64,000 bases of DNA, taken from assembly GCA_016719605.1 (NCBI GenBank), contig JADJYW010000001.1, positions 558,001 through 622,000 of the forward strand, read 5' to 3'. A program made the translations under genes and the position numbers. This DNA comes from Lewinellaceae bacterium. GTDB lineage: Bacteria > Bacteroidota > Bacteroidia > Chitinophagales > Saprospiraceae. The notes below the pieces were generated by a model, which worked only from the letters and a program-made list of their open reading frames with translations, ran no database searches and was not told where the DNA came from. Every line of letters begins with the position of its first letter. Position 1 is the first letter of the stretch. This document shows positions 44,322-55,326 of the stretch, one piece after another.

Positions 44322-47300
44322 ATGCATCAAACACTTTTACACCGCCTCGGGCTGCTGGCAGGCGCACTGCTATGCCTTGCTGTTTCCTTACACGCCCAAG
44401 ACCTCGCACCAGCCAAAGAAACCGCCCTGCGTTTCCTGCAAACCAATCCTGAACAGTTCAACCTCTCCCGCCAGGATGTGTCCGATGTGCGCATCACGGA
44501 TGCTTATGTCTCCAAACACAACAGCGTCACGCACGTCTGGGTACAGCAGCAGCACGCCGGTATCCCGGTCTATAACGGGCTTTTTGGTCTGCATGTGAAG
44601 CCCAACGGCGAGGTGTTTCACCTCGGCCACCGCTTCGTGACCGACTTGTCCCAACAGGTAAATACCATCCTGCCCTCGCTCGGCGCGGCCCGTGCCGTCG
44701 AAATCGCCGTGATCCATCTCGGTTTTTCCGCCGCCGAAATGCCCGGTCTGAAGCGCAAAATCAGCGACCTCAGCTGGGTATTTGAAGCCGGTAAGGTGGC
44801 TCGTGCCGAAATCCCGGTCGAAATCTGCTACGACCGCACCCAACTCGGCCAGCCCCGGCTCGCGTGGAAACTTTTCCTCGACCAGGCCAATACATCCGAC
44901 ATGTGGACGATCACGGTGGATGCCCAAACGGGTGCTATCATTACTCAGATCAACCACACCGTTTACTGCAAAGTCGGACACATTCACCGTATCGGCGAAA
45001 CATGCGACGAAGCGCCGCCCGCCGCCACTCAAAACTCAAAACCCGAAACTCAAAATTCGGTTAACGGTTTGATGGATGAAGCCTACCGCGTGTTTGAACT
45101 GCCCGTCGAAAGCCCGGCGCACGGTGTCCGCACCCTCGTGGTGAACCCGGCCGACCCCATCGCCTCGCCGTTTGGTTGGTTGGACGTGAATGGCCAGCCC
45201 GGCCCGGAGTACACCTACACCCGCGGCAACAACGTGCGTGCCTACGAAGACCGCGCCAACGCCAATCCCACCGCCCCGGCCGTTAGCCTGCACGCCGATG
45301 GCGGGCCTGCCTACACCTTCGATTTTCCGTACGATCCGAATGTCGAGCCGAATGATAACCTGGAGGCTGCTATCGCCAACTTGTTTTATGTGAACAACAA
45401 GATGCACGACATCTACTACCACTACGGTTTTGATGAAGATGCCGGCAATTTTCAGGTGAATAATTACGGAAAAGGCGGCGCCGCCAACGATGCCGTGCGG
45501 GCGGAAGCCCTCGACGGCGACGGCGAAAACAACGCCAACTTCGCAACACTGGCCGACGGCAGTGCCCCGCGTATGCAGATGTTTCTCTGGAGTGGCCAAA
45601 GCGGCAATATCGTTACCGTCAATGCCCCGGGTTCGTTGGCCGGCACCTACTACGCCCAGGCAGCTGCCTTTGGCGGCCAAATCACGACTACCCCGATTAC
45701 CGGCGAAGTTGTTGTAACCAACGACGGCACCGGAACCGACAATGCTACCATGAACTGCAGCCCACCCGTAAACAGCTTGCAGGGCAAGATCGCACTGATT
45801 GACCGCGGTGTGTGCGAGTTTGGCCGCAAGATGCTCAATGCCCAGCAAGCGGGCGCCATCGGCTGTATTGTTTGCAATTATGAGGATGCTACTCTGAGTA
45901 TGGGCGCCGGCGCCGTCGGGGGGCAAGTGACGATCCCCTCCGTTATGATGCCCAAACCGATATGCGACCAGTTGCGCCAGTACGCCGGTACCGAGTTGAA
46001 TATCTCGCTGGTGCGCCCCGTCGCTTCCGGCCCGAACCTGCTCGACGGCAGTTTTGACAACGGTATTATTTCCCACGAATACGGTCACGGTGTTTCCAGT
46101 CGCCTCACGGGCGGCCCCAGCCAGTCCGGCTGCCTCGGCACACCCGCTTCCGAAGCCATATCAATGGGCGAAGGCTGGAGTGATTTTATAGCGCTGACAA
46201 ACACGGTCAAGCCCGGCGATGTAGCCGCACAGCGCCGTGGCGTGGGTACTTTCGTATTCCGGCAGCCCAACGACGGCGCGGGTGTTCGCCGCGTACCGTA
46301 CACAACCGACATGAGTATCAACCCGCACACCCTCGCTACCGTGGCCGCCACTTCCAATGCTACGCCACATCCCATCGGCGAAGTGTGGGCCACCGTCACC
46401 TGGGATATGTACTGGGCTTTTGTGGAAAAATACGGCTACGACGCCGACCTGAGCAATACGAACAGCGGCAACTACCGCGCGGTACAGCTGGTCGTGGACG
46501 GTATGAAATTACAGCCGTGCCAGCCCGGCTTCATTGACGGTCGAGACGCCATTATTCTCGCCGATTTCCTGAACTACGATGGCGTGGATACCTGCATCAT
46601 CATGGACGTATTCGCCCGCCGGGGCATGGGCCTGTATGCCAGTCAGGGCGCCAGCAGCATCAGCACCAACGACGCCATCGAAAGCTTCGACCCGATCCCG
46701 ACGTGTATCAAGGAACTGAAAATCAGCAAAACGACCACCACGCCGCTGATCAATCCCGGTGAAAATGCGGAATTCACCATCAAGATCGTCAACCACAAGG
46801 ACGAAACAGCCGAAGGGGTAGTTGTCACGGATCCGCTGCCCGCCGGCCTGACTTTCGTGTCGGCCTCCAACGGCGGTACCGACGTGGGTGGCGTGGTTAC
46901 CTGGAACCTCGGCAACATGCCCACCTTGCAGGAAATCACCCTGACCTACACCGCCAAATCCGATCCCGCAGCCACGTCTTTGCTGTATTACCGCGACGCC
47001 ATGGAAGAAGAAGGTGACCGTTGGGCAACCTTCCCCATCAATGACAAGGGCAACAACATCTTCTACCTGCAGCCCCAAACGGTACAGGTCGGCGACCAGG
47101 CCTGGCGGGTGGATGCCCTCGTAACCGAGACCGATCAGGTGCTGTACCACTACGTTCCGGTCGCTGTCAACGGTGTGCAGCCGGTGCTGCGTTTCTGGAA
47201 TAATTACAACACCGAGACCGCCGCCGATGCCGGTTTCTGGAAATTCAAGTTGAAGGAGAAACGGTCTGGCGTCGTTTTCCGCGCGAAAAAGTGTTCCGGA

Positions 47301-47896
47301 ATGGCTACCCGGGCGGCATTCAGTACGGCACGTTTGCTATCCCGTACCTCAGTGGGTTTTCCGGCAATTCCAATGGCTGGGTGCAATCCTACTTTGACAT
47401 GAGCGATTACGCCGGCAAAAACATCTTCTTCCAGTTTCGTTTTGGTACCGACGACAATACCGCCGTGCCCAACGGCGGCTGGGTGGTGGATCAGGTAGAT
47501 ATTATGGATATGCTAAACTACGACTCCGAGGCTTGTGTGCGTTCCAATGCAGGCGACGAGGCTTGCGCCCGAGCGCCCGAGCGCGGTGTGATCATGGATG
47601 TCAACACATTGGTCAGTACCGAGGAACCGGCTACCGACAACAACATCCTCGGCTTGCGCGTGCAGCCTAACCCGGCCACCGACATGGTCGCCCTGTCGTT
47701 TGGCGCTTCGGCGGAAGGCCCGGTGCAGGTACAAATCATCGGCGCCGACGGCCGTGTAGCCGTTCAGCACCGCCTCAGCAACGTGTCTGCGGGCCAGGTA
47801 TTCCCGCTCGACATCCAGCACCTGCCCGCCGGCCTGTACATCATACAAGTGGAAAGCAACAAAGGCAGCAGTGTAGCGAAAGTGGTAAAACAATAG
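44322..47896 (+). CDS. Secreted fungalysin-type (M36) metallopeptidase with PA domain and T9SS sorting domain (frameshift in the given sequence)
   Basis: The protein starts with a signal peptide (MHQTLLHRLGLLAGALLCLAV) and an FTP-type propeptide, then an M36 catalytic domain with zinc site H585-E-Y-G-H589 and downstream E617 in GEGWSDF. A protease-associated domain (IDRGVCEFGRKMLNAQQAGA) is inserted between catalytic segments. A DUF11-like repeat (NPGENAEFTIKIVNHKDET) and C-terminal Por sorting domain (VQPNPATDMVALSF) follow. The frame breaks near 47236: adding one T to TTT (47234-47236) restores AGFLEIQVEGETVWRRFPRE and links to the end at 47896, about 1191 residues. A CTCAAAA-type repeat (45028-45055) encodes TQNSKPETQNS in the linker after the propeptide. 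Confidence 0.88.
45028..45055 (+). repeat. CTCAAAA-type heptamer repeat inside the M36 coding region
   Basis: CTC-AAAA units at 45028, 45035 and 45049, with a degenerate unit at 45042, are in 7-base register. They are the same word found before rpsS and rplQ, here translated as TQNSKPETQNS between propeptide and catalytic domain. Confidence 0.75.
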
Positions 47897-47915
47897 AAAA
47901 GGCGAGTTTGCAAAC

Positions 47916-47963
47916 AAGCAAAAGGCAAAAAGCGAGGGAGGCCTCGCCTTTTGCCTTTTGCTT
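47916..47963 (+). terminator. Terminator-like hairpin after M36 gene
   Basis: Arms 47916-47937 and 47942-47963 pair over 22 bases with one mismatch around a 4-base loop. It lies 19 bases after the M36 stop; the right arm ends in a T-rich sequence. Confidence 0.7.
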
Positions 47964-47965
47964 AA

Positions 47966-48149
47966 TGACTATCCGCATATTGTACCCCACCGCGAGTCAA
48001 CCCCACCCCCGACCCCTCCCCCAAAGGGGAGGGGAGGCATAGCAAACACTGTAGAGTACGTTGCGGCACACTCTACGTCTCCCCTCCCCTTTGGGGGAGG
48101 GGTCGGGGGTGGGGTTGACTCGCGGTGGGGTACAACATGCGGATAGTCA
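47966..48149. repeat. 184-bp nested inverted repeat with G-tract arms
   Basis: Arms 47966-48036 and 48079-48149 are 71 bases each with one mismatch. Each arm contains an internal CCCCTCCCC/GGGGAGGGG hairpin; the loop has GTAGAGT/ACTCTAC. The right arm on the + strand, and the left on the minus strand, have four closely spaced runs of four or more G. An outer pair (about 47901-47931 with 48158-48189) adds a further layer. No gene is present in 47897-48187. Confidence 0.92.
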
Positions 48150-48187
48150 CTTTTGCTTTTTTGCCTTTTGCTTTTTTGCAAACTTGC

Positions 48188-49456
<1,269 letters not shown>

Positions 49457-49468
49457 GCGGTACTCGTT

Positions 49469-50707
49469 TTAAAAAGCCTCACCAAGGAAAAAGTAGAATC
49501 CGCTTTGGCGTTTTCCGGGACCGTCCGAGTCGTTCCGCAGGCCAAAAGCATAGTCAAACCGGAGATTGACCCGCGACTGGGGATTGAACAAAATCCGTAG
49601 CCCGCCGCCTACTGCCAGATTGAAACCGTCGAGCCGCACATCAGAGGTTTCGTGAAACACCTGTGCGCCGCTCACAAAACCCACGATGCCCAGCCGTTTC
49701 CACACCTGCCAGAGTTTGGATTTGGTGCCCTCCGGCCAGAAAGGCAAACGGTACTCCGTTTCAAAAGCGAGCATATTGTAATCCTGGTAGGTACCCTTGA
49801 AATACCCCCGAATGAACTTGTGCCCGCCGACCCGCGGGAGCGCCCGCATCGGAATTTGATCGTCGGTAAACTCCATTGCACCAACTGCCCGCAACGCCAG
49901 GGTTTGGTTTTTGAACGTGTTGATGTAGTGGCGGGCATCCACGGAAAGCAGCGTGAACTGGTAGTCGCTGCCTATAAATCTGCCGTAATTCAGGTTATTC
50001 AGTTCAATGACCGTGCCCTTCAGGGGGTTGATGACTCGTTCGCGGTTGTCATAAAGCACCTGAAAACCAATGCCCGAGCGCACGCCGGCTACCGGCAGGC
50101 GCTGGATGTTGACTGAATCCGACTGGAGGTAAACATATTCATCGGTGTGGATTGTCATGTTGAACAGGTACTCCATGTCGTACTGAACGCCCGCATACAG
50201 GTTGGGTCGGATTTTGCGCAGCACAACCGGCGAAACCTTGATTCGGTCGGAAGTATAAAACATGTAGTTGACCGTGTCTGCTCCCCCGGAATCGTTTTGT
50301 TTGGCCACCAGCACGGCAGCATCATTGCCGATACCGTAATTGCGGTCGGGGTAGCGGTTGAAAAAGGCCTCGCCGCGTGTGCGCCACTGCCGCTGCCGGG
50401 TGAAAACCTCCCACCGCGTTTCGAATACGATCTGTTTGTTCAGGGTGTACACGCCGAGGAATTCCAGGTTGGATATCGGGGTAGACAAGTCGCCTTTGGA
50501 CAAGTCAAAATACTTGATGCCGATAGCCCCGAGCGTGAGTTTGGTTTCCGGCGAATAGCTGATGGCAGGAAAAATGTCGAGGCGTTTGAATTCCCGCTTC
50601 GGAAAAGTATCCGCACGGGCAGGCGTACTGCTCTGCGCCCCTGCTCGCGATATTTCTACTACGTTGACAATCAGGCATACCAAACTACAGAGGAACAGAT
50701 TTTTCAT
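49469..50707 (-). CDS. BamA/TamA (Omp85/D15)-like outer-membrane protein
   Basis: This 412-residue protein has a signal peptide (MKNLFLCSLVCLIVNVVEIS) and a C-terminal 16-strand-type barrel with PRVGGHKFIRGYFKGTYQD, EYRLPFW and RVNLRFDYAFGLR, ending in GFYFFLGEAF. The FIRGY segment fits the conserved VRGF/Y-type Omp85 motif. No POTRA repeats are evident, so it is probably a stand-alone barrel, not BamA itself. ATG 50707 is preferred: the frame upstream to 51040 is open but has no coding character. Confidence 0.8.
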   Translation of the reverse strand: MKNLFLCSLVCLIVNVVEISRAGAQSSTPARADTFPKREFKRLDIFPAISYSPETKLTLGAIGIKYFDLSKGDLSTPISNLEFLGVYTLNKQIVFETRWEVFTRQRQWRTRGEAFFNRYPDRNYGIGNDAAVLVAKQNDSGGADTVNYMFYTSDRIKVSPVVLRKIRPNLYAGVQYDMEYLFNMTIHTDEYVYLQSDSVNIQRLPVAGVRSGIGFQVLYDNRERVINPLKGTVIELNNLNYGRFIGSDYQFTLLSVDARHYINTFKNQTLALRAVGAMEFTDDQIPMRALPRVGGHKFIRGYFKGTYQDYNMLAFETEYRLPFWPEGTKSKLWQVWKRLGIVGFVSGAQVFHETSDVRLDGFNLAVGGGLRILFNPQSRVNLRFDYAFGLRNDSDGPGKRQSGFYFFLGEAF

Positions 50708-50834
50708 GGCAAACCGTTTTATTTTACACGCAATGTTGCATGCGTGACCGAAAGTGGTTGATGACTGTCCGCATGGATTTGCGTGATTTTCAATCGGAGC
50801 TTTTGAGCCTGGTGATCGGGATGATGGCGGTAGA

Positions 50835-50890
50835 GGGTGTCTCGTAAGTCCGCACCATAATTGCGAAGTTGACAGGCGAATCCATTTTTT
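50835..50890 (-). repeat. Dispersed 56-bp element, copy 2
   Basis: Inverted relative to the copy at 44087-44142, 52 of 56 identical. It begins on the + strand with GGGTGTCTCG and ends with a T run. Confidence 0.85.
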
Positions 50891-50908
50891 CTGCCCCTTG
50901 GTTTTTCT

Positions 50909-50938
50909 GCCCCGCTTGGTGTTTTCACCAAGCGGGGC
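50909..50938. terminator. Hairpin downstream of dbpA-like gene
   Basis: Perfect 13-bp GC-rich arms (GCCCCGCTTGGTG and its complement) around a TTTT loop. Its left arm is inversely repeated near 50968-50995 (26 of 28). No clean U run on the minus strand; termination is possible. Confidence 0.55.
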
Positions 50939-51036
50939 TGCCACAAGGAACTTGAGGCTACCGTAGGTGAAAACACCAAGCAGGGCGGAAAACCTGAAAA
51001 GTCTGCACAGTAGTAGTGTAATCGGGCGTCGCCTCC

Positions 51037-52362
51037 TCAATTCGTGACCACGATTTTGTATTTTTTGCCTTTCATTTTTTCCGACTGAATGGCGCGCAGC
51101 ACGCCGGCGGCAAGGTCTTTCCGGACGGCGGCGAAGGACATAAAATCCAGCACTTCGATTTTGCCGATATCTTCCTGTTTCAGGTTGCCTTTTTTGGACA
51201 AAAACCCCACGATGTCCATTTTACTGATCTTGTCTTTTTTGCCGCCGCTGATGTACAGGGTGAGCCAGGGAGACGACTCCGGGAGGGTTTCGCTCAGAGG
51301 TACTTCGAACACGGGCGGCGGTTCGGGCAGGTATACGGGCAGGGGTTCGCCTGGGCGCAGGAGCAGGTAAGCCGTGTTTGCTGCGTGCATGCGGGCGGTG
51401 CGTTCGTTGCGGTGCAAGAAATCGTTCAGTTTCATGGGCGCCTCGTAATGGATGACGTTGCGCACTTCCGGAATGTCCAGCCCCCGTGCCGCCAGGTCGG
51501 AGGCCACGAGGAAAACGATCGTGCCGTTGCGAAACTGCACCAGGGTACGCTCCCGATCCTGCTGCTCCATGCCGCCGTGGAAAGCGGCGCACGCGATGCC
51601 CATTCCCGTGAGGTAGTCCCGCACTTGTTCGGTGGTGTCCCGCTGGTTGCAAAAAATCAGGGTGGGGGTGCTGCCGAGGTAGCACAGCAGGTTGACGAGT
51701 GCATCGTCTTTATCCTGGGAAGCAGCCACGACCTGTTTTACCGCCAGCCCGTCCGTAGATTTTTCAGCGGCCTTGTAAAAATTCAGTACCCTCGGGTGGG
51801 TGATACCGGTGAAAAGCGGGATGTGTTGTTTGTCGGTGGCCGAGGCCAGCACGCGTTTTTCCAGCGCGCCGAGGTTTTTGATGATGTCGCCCATTTGTTC
51901 CTGAAAACCCATAGACAGGGATTTGTCGAACTCGTCCAGTACCAGGGTTTTCACGTTCTCCAGAGCGAAGGTTTTCCGGGCAATATGTTCTTGTATCCGG
52001 CCGGGCGTACCGATGAGCAGAGCCGGGGGTTGGCTTAGATTTTGGGTCTCCGTTTGCATAGAGTGCCCGCCGTAGCAGGTGTTTACCTTGAATCCGGTGC
52101 CCATTTTTTGCCATACGCGCTCGATCTGGATGGCCAGTTCGCGGGTGGGCGACAGGATCAGGCACTGTACGCCCGGTACGTCGGCACGCATGAGTTGCAA
52201 TACAGGCAACAAAAATGCCAGGGTTTTGCCCGATCCCGTCGGGGCCAGCAGCACGACGTTGGCGTGGTTTTGTACAGCCGGAATAGCCGCTTCCTGCATG
52301 GCGTTCAGCGCCGAAATGCCGAGGTTGGACAGGGTCGTGTGGAATAGTTGGTCAGTTTCCAT
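51037..52362 (-). CDS. DEAD-box RNA helicase, DbpA-like (DEFD variant)
   Basis: This 441-residue helicase has Walker A APTGSGKT (40-47), PTRELA, TPGR, motif II as DEFD (143-146) instead of DEAD, and C-terminal-domain motifs DLAARGLDIP and HRNERTARM. The last 75 residues (SPWLTLYISGGKKDKISKMD and after) match the DbpA RNA-binding domain, which in E. coli binds 23S rRNA hairpin 92 in 50S assembly. ATG 52362 is preferred to an upstream in-frame start at 52452. Confidence 0.88.
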   Translation of the reverse strand: METDQLFHTTLSNLGISALNAMQEAAIPAVQNHANVVLLAPTGSGKTLAFLLPVLQLMRADVPGVQCLILSPTRELAIQIERVWQKMGTGFKVNTCYGGHSMQTETQNLSQPPALLIGTPGRIQEHIARKTFALENVKTLVLDEFDKSLSMGFQEQMGDIIKNLGALEKRVLASATDKQHIPLFTGITHPRVLNFYKAAEKSTDGLAVKQVVAASQDKDDALVNLLCYLGSTPTLIFCNQRDTTEQVRDYLTGMGIACAAFHGGMEQQDRERTLVQFRNGTIVFLVASDLAARGLDIPEVRNVIHYEAPMKLNDFLHRNERTARMHAANTAYLLLRPGEPLPVYLPEPPPVFEVPLSETLPESSPWLTLYISGGKKDKISKMDIVGFLSKKGNLKQEDIGKIEVLDFMSFAAVRKDLAAGVLRAIQSEKMKGKKYKIVVTN

Positions 52363-52441
52363 GCGGTGAAGGTAGGTGTTTGCGGCAGGAAACGAGGAGC
52401 AAGGTGCGCGTGTGCAAGCCAGATGCGGGGGCGTGTCAAAA

Positions 52442-52499
52442 GGTAGTGGCAAATTTCGAGTGATTGAACATGTTCAATCACTCGAAATTTGCCACTACC
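52442..52499. repeat. Perfect 58-bp palindrome without spacer
   Basis: Left half 52442-52470 and right half 52471-52499 are exactly complementary. It lies in the 252-base gap between the LysM gene and the dbpA-like gene. The sequence is A/T-balanced, unlike the GC-rich terminators elsewhere. Confidence 0.92.
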
Positions 52500-52533
52500 C
52501 AAAAAGGTAAAGAGGCGCGAGACGCCGCAAATT

Positions 52534-52598
52534 TTTTACCGCAGACACGCGAAGACACAGGGTTATATGTGCTGCGCCTCCGCGTATCTGCGGTAAAA
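52534..52598. repeat. TTTTACCGCAGA-type inverted repeat
   Basis: Arms 52534-52551 and 52581-52598 pair over 18 bases with one mismatch. The pattern resembles dispersed repeats seen in many Bacteroidota genomes. It lies just downstream of the LysM gene. Confidence 0.75.
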
Positions 52599-52614
52599 TT
52601 CACGCTACAAAAAC

Positions 52615-54351
52615 TCAAGTCCGCGGGATCAGCAACCGCTGTCCGGCGATGAGGGCCTCGTTCGGGTCTTTGTTATTCACCAGTGCCAGTTCTGCCGCAT
52701 TCACTTTGAAACGGATGGCGATGGAATTGATCGTATCGCCTTCCCGCACGATGTACTCCTGGAAATAAGTTGGGGGTGTCGTGGTCGGCGTGGTCGTGTT
52801 TGGCGTCGTCGTCGTTGTGGGTGTCGGCGAGGTGGTACCCGATGTGCTGAACATTGCCGGGAGAACGCCCGGGCCGGGATTCGCTACGGCGGGTTGCGTT
52901 TGGGGCTGAGGTTGGATTGGTTGCGTTGTTGTTGGGTTGGTGGTGGGTTGCTGCGACTGGCTCGGACAGCAGTCCGCCACAAAGACCTGCATACCTGGCT
53001 GGACATTGACGGCGCCTGTAGCTGGAAACTTGTTCAGCCGGCGCATATCGGATTCGGTCACGCCATAGCGTTGGCCGATGCCGTAGAGCGTTTCGCCTTT
53101 CTGAACGGTGTGCACGAGGGTTTGACCTTGTGGTGGTGTGTAGGTCGGCTGCGGCTGGAGTTGTGGTTGCGGCTGCGGTTGTGGCTGCATCAGCGAGTAG
53201 GCTGTTGGCTCGATGGTTTTGCCGGTCAGTTGCGGATTCTGCCAGTAAACATCCTGCCGGATATTGGCATCCGGTTCAAGTTGGGTGGAGTAGGCAGCCG
53301 GTTTTTGTTGGCCCTGATAGGCCACAACAGGCGCATCAGCAGGTGGTTTGCGAATCCATATTTTTTGGCAAACCGATATTTGATCCGGGTCTTTCATCTT
53401 GTTCCAGGCTACCAGCGATTTCACCGGAACCTTGTATGCGCGTGAAATAGCGTTCAGCGTGTGGCCCGGCTGAACAATATGGTACCCTTCTCCGGGCTGT
53501 TCCGGACAGTTGGCTAAGGCCGGCGGGCCGGCTATTGTACCGGCCGGTTGTTTGCCCATGGATGCCGTCTCTTTGTCGCCTTCGCGTACCACGCCGTATT
53601 CCACTTGCGGGGTGTACTGCGACACCGGTGTCGTCGAGGGTGCAGGTTTGCCCTGGCAGCGTGCCACGATATAGTCTTCCAGTGCTATGTTGTTCACTTT
53701 TACCAGGCGGTACTGGTTGTTTTCGGCATCGGCGGCGGTCATGCCCGTGCGTTCGGTGGACAGCCCGACGCCGGGGATAAAGTCAAATTCCGAACGCTCC
53801 TGATTGGCCCGTGTCGGTTCGCGTTTGAAGGAGTATTCATAAAAGCAGCCCCGGATTTTCAGGCCGTTGAAATAAATATACCACTCCGAACTGCCCGTGG
53901 CGATATTGCTTTCGTACACGAGGTTGGAGGTGTCCACCGCGAAGGCGTAGTTCCGCGCCCGCACCATGTAGTACGGTCCGCTGCGTATGATCTGGCCCGC
54001 CGAAATGATCGGCACCAGTAGGTAGCCTTTCGATTGCTGGTGCACGACATACACCTGGCGGGAGAGGTTGTTCACCTCGTTCAGAAATTGTTCGTTGAAG
54101 TTGTACTCCCGGCACTTGACCGTGTTTGGTGGCAGGGTAGGGGAGTTGATACCCTGGGAGCCGGCCTGGAGTTGGAAGTGCTCGCCGGCGCTGGGCTGCA
54201 TGGAATACGAGTTGGAGATCGCGCCGGTGTAGACATAGCGGTACTCCAATTGGTTCATGCATGTGGCGTCGAACAGGATGTAGAGCGGTTGGGCGGACAA
54301 AGCACCGGCCAGGCAAAGGCTGAGCAGCGTGAAAATGGTTGTCTGTTTCAT
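52615..54351 (-). CDS. Exported LysM-domain protein
   Basis: This 578-residue protein has a signal peptide (MKQTTIFTLLSLCLAGALSAQ), a beta-rich N-terminal half (residues about 22-250), then three LysM domains (YHIVQPGHTLNAISRAY, LVHTVQKGETLYGIGQRYG, FQEYIVREGDTINSIAIRF) separated by Pro/Gln- and Thr-rich linkers. LysM binds peptidoglycan glycan chains. There is no hydrolase domain, so it may be a structural or binding protein. ATG 54351 fits the signal peptide; the open frame to 54453 is not needed. Confidence 0.85.
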   Translation of the reverse strand: MKQTTIFTLLSLCLAGALSAQPLYILFDATCMNQLEYRYVYTGAISNSYSMQPSAGEHFQLQAGSQGINSPTLPPNTVKCREYNFNEQFLNEVNNLSRQVYVVHQQSKGYLLVPIISAGQIIRSGPYYMVRARNYAFAVDTSNLVYESNIATGSSEWYIYFNGLKIRGCFYEYSFKREPTRANQERSEFDFIPGVGLSTERTGMTAADAENNQYRLVKVNNIALEDYIVARCQGKPAPSTTPVSQYTPQVEYGVVREGDKETASMGKQPAGTIAGPPALANCPEQPGEGYHIVQPGHTLNAISRAYKVPVKSLVAWNKMKDPDQISVCQKIWIRKPPADAPVVAYQGQQKPAAYSTQLEPDANIRQDVYWQNPQLTGKTIEPTAYSLMQPQPQPQPQLQPQPTYTPPQGQTLVHTVQKGETLYGIGQRYGVTESDMRRLNKFPATGAVNVQPGMQVFVADCCPSQSQQPTTNPTTTQPIQPQPQTQPAVANPGPGVLPAMFSTSGTTSPTPTTTTTPNTTTPTTTPPTYFQEYIVREGDTINSIAIRFKVNAAELALVNNKDPNEALIAGQRLLIPRT

Positions 54352-54506
54352 ACGTGGCTGTTTACTGAATGAATCGGTTCGGGAGATTGACTTGTTTTTT
54401 ATTTTGAAACATGGAAAAATTCCGCGCAAGGTTAAGGCAAATAATTCAAACACACAGAATTAACACTGAAAACTAAGGCCGCCCGGATGGAATGCGAGCC
54501 GCTTGC

Positions 54507-54514
54507 TACCTTTG
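54507..54514 (+). promoter_or_regulatory. Candidate -7 box (TACCTTTG) for surE
   Basis: TACCTTTG ends only four bases before the surE ATG at 54519, so the transcript would be leaderless or nearly so. No clear -33 TTG. Confidence 0.55.
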
Positions 54515-54518
54515 CCCC

Positions 54519-55283
54519 ATGTCCAAACCTTTGATTTTGGTAACGAACGACGACGGCATTGTCGCACCCGGCATTCGGGCTTTGGTGGATGTCGCGCGCA
54601 CATTGGGTGATGTGGTGGTGGTGGCTCCCGACTCGCCGCAGAGCGGCAAGGGCCATGCCATTACAATCCACGATCCGCTCCGGCTCAAACACGTCAATGT
54701 CTTTCCCGGTCTCGAAGCATGGGAATGCTCGGGTACTCCGGTGGATTGCGTCAAACTGGCCAAACACGTTGTACTCAAAAACCGCCGCATTGACCTGTGC
54801 GTATCCGGTATCAACCACGGCAGCAATGCCTCCGTCAATATCATCTATTCCGGTACGCTCTCGGCAGCCATGGAAGCCTCGCTGGAAGGCATCAAAAGCA
54901 TCGGATTCTCACTGCTCGACTACAGTTTTGAGGCCGATTTTGAACCCGGAAAGCCCTGGGTGCGACGGATCATGGAACACGTTCTGCAGGATAATTACCC
55001 GACCGGAAAGTTGCTGAATGTCAATATCCCGAAACTGCCCGCCGGGGATATTCGCGGTGTTCGCGTGTGTCGCCAGGCCGAAGCCCGCTGGGTGGAGGAG
55101 TTTCTTGAAGGCCGCGACCCCAGCAACCAACCCTACTACTGGCTCACCGGAAAATTTGTAAACCAGGACCACAAGGACGACACCGACGTGTGGGCGCTCG
55201 AAAACGGATTTGTTTCCGTGGTGCCCTCCATGCACGATCTGACGGACTACCCCGCTTTGGAGAAACTCCGCTTCGAGTTTTGA
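54519..55283 (+). CDS. surE: 5'/3'-nucleotidase SurE
   Basis: This 254-residue metal-dependent nucleotidase has the N-terminal ILVTNDDGIVAPGIRAL, VVAPDSPQSGKGHAIT and SGINHGSNASVNIIYSGT, with the Asp11/Asp12 metal site. The last codons (GAG TTT TGA) fall in a GAGTTTT heptamer array. ATG 54519 is the family start. Confidence 0.95.
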   Translation: MSKPLILVTNDDGIVAPGIRALVDVARTLGDVVVVAPDSPQSGKGHAITIHDPLRLKHVNVFPGLEAWECSGTPVDCVKLAKHVVLKNRRIDLCVSGINHGSNASVNIIYSGTLSAAMEASLEGIKSIGFSLLDYSFEADFEPGKPWVRRIMEHVLQDNYPTGKLLNVNIPKLPAGDIRGVRVCRQAEARWVEEFLEGRDPSNQPYYWLTGKFVNQDHKDDTDVWALENGFVSVVPSMHDLTDYPALEKLRFEF

Positions 55284-55309
55284 GTTTTGAGTTTCGAGTT
55301 TTGAGTTAT
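55276..55309 (-). repeat. GAGTTTT (CTCAAAA reverse) heptamer array spanning the surE stop
   Basis: GAG recurs at 55276, 55283, 55290, 55297 and 55304. The array begins in surE's last codons and continues toward the next gene at 55327. Confidence 0.8.
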
Positions 55310-55326
55310 ATCGAATCAATCAAACC

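Larger units (their letters stand above)
50708..51036. other. Intergenic region with hairpin and dispersed-element copy
   Basis: No gene is supported in this 329-base gap. It contains the second dispersed element (50835-50890), a perfect 13-bp-arm hairpin (50909-50938), and a second degenerate copy of its sequence at about 50968-50995. Confidence 0.7.

Noticed and set aside
50708..51040. N-terminal extension of the D15-like protein (start at 51040)
   Set aside because: The added 111 residues have no coding character and include a dispersed repeat and hairpin; a signal peptide starts at 50707.
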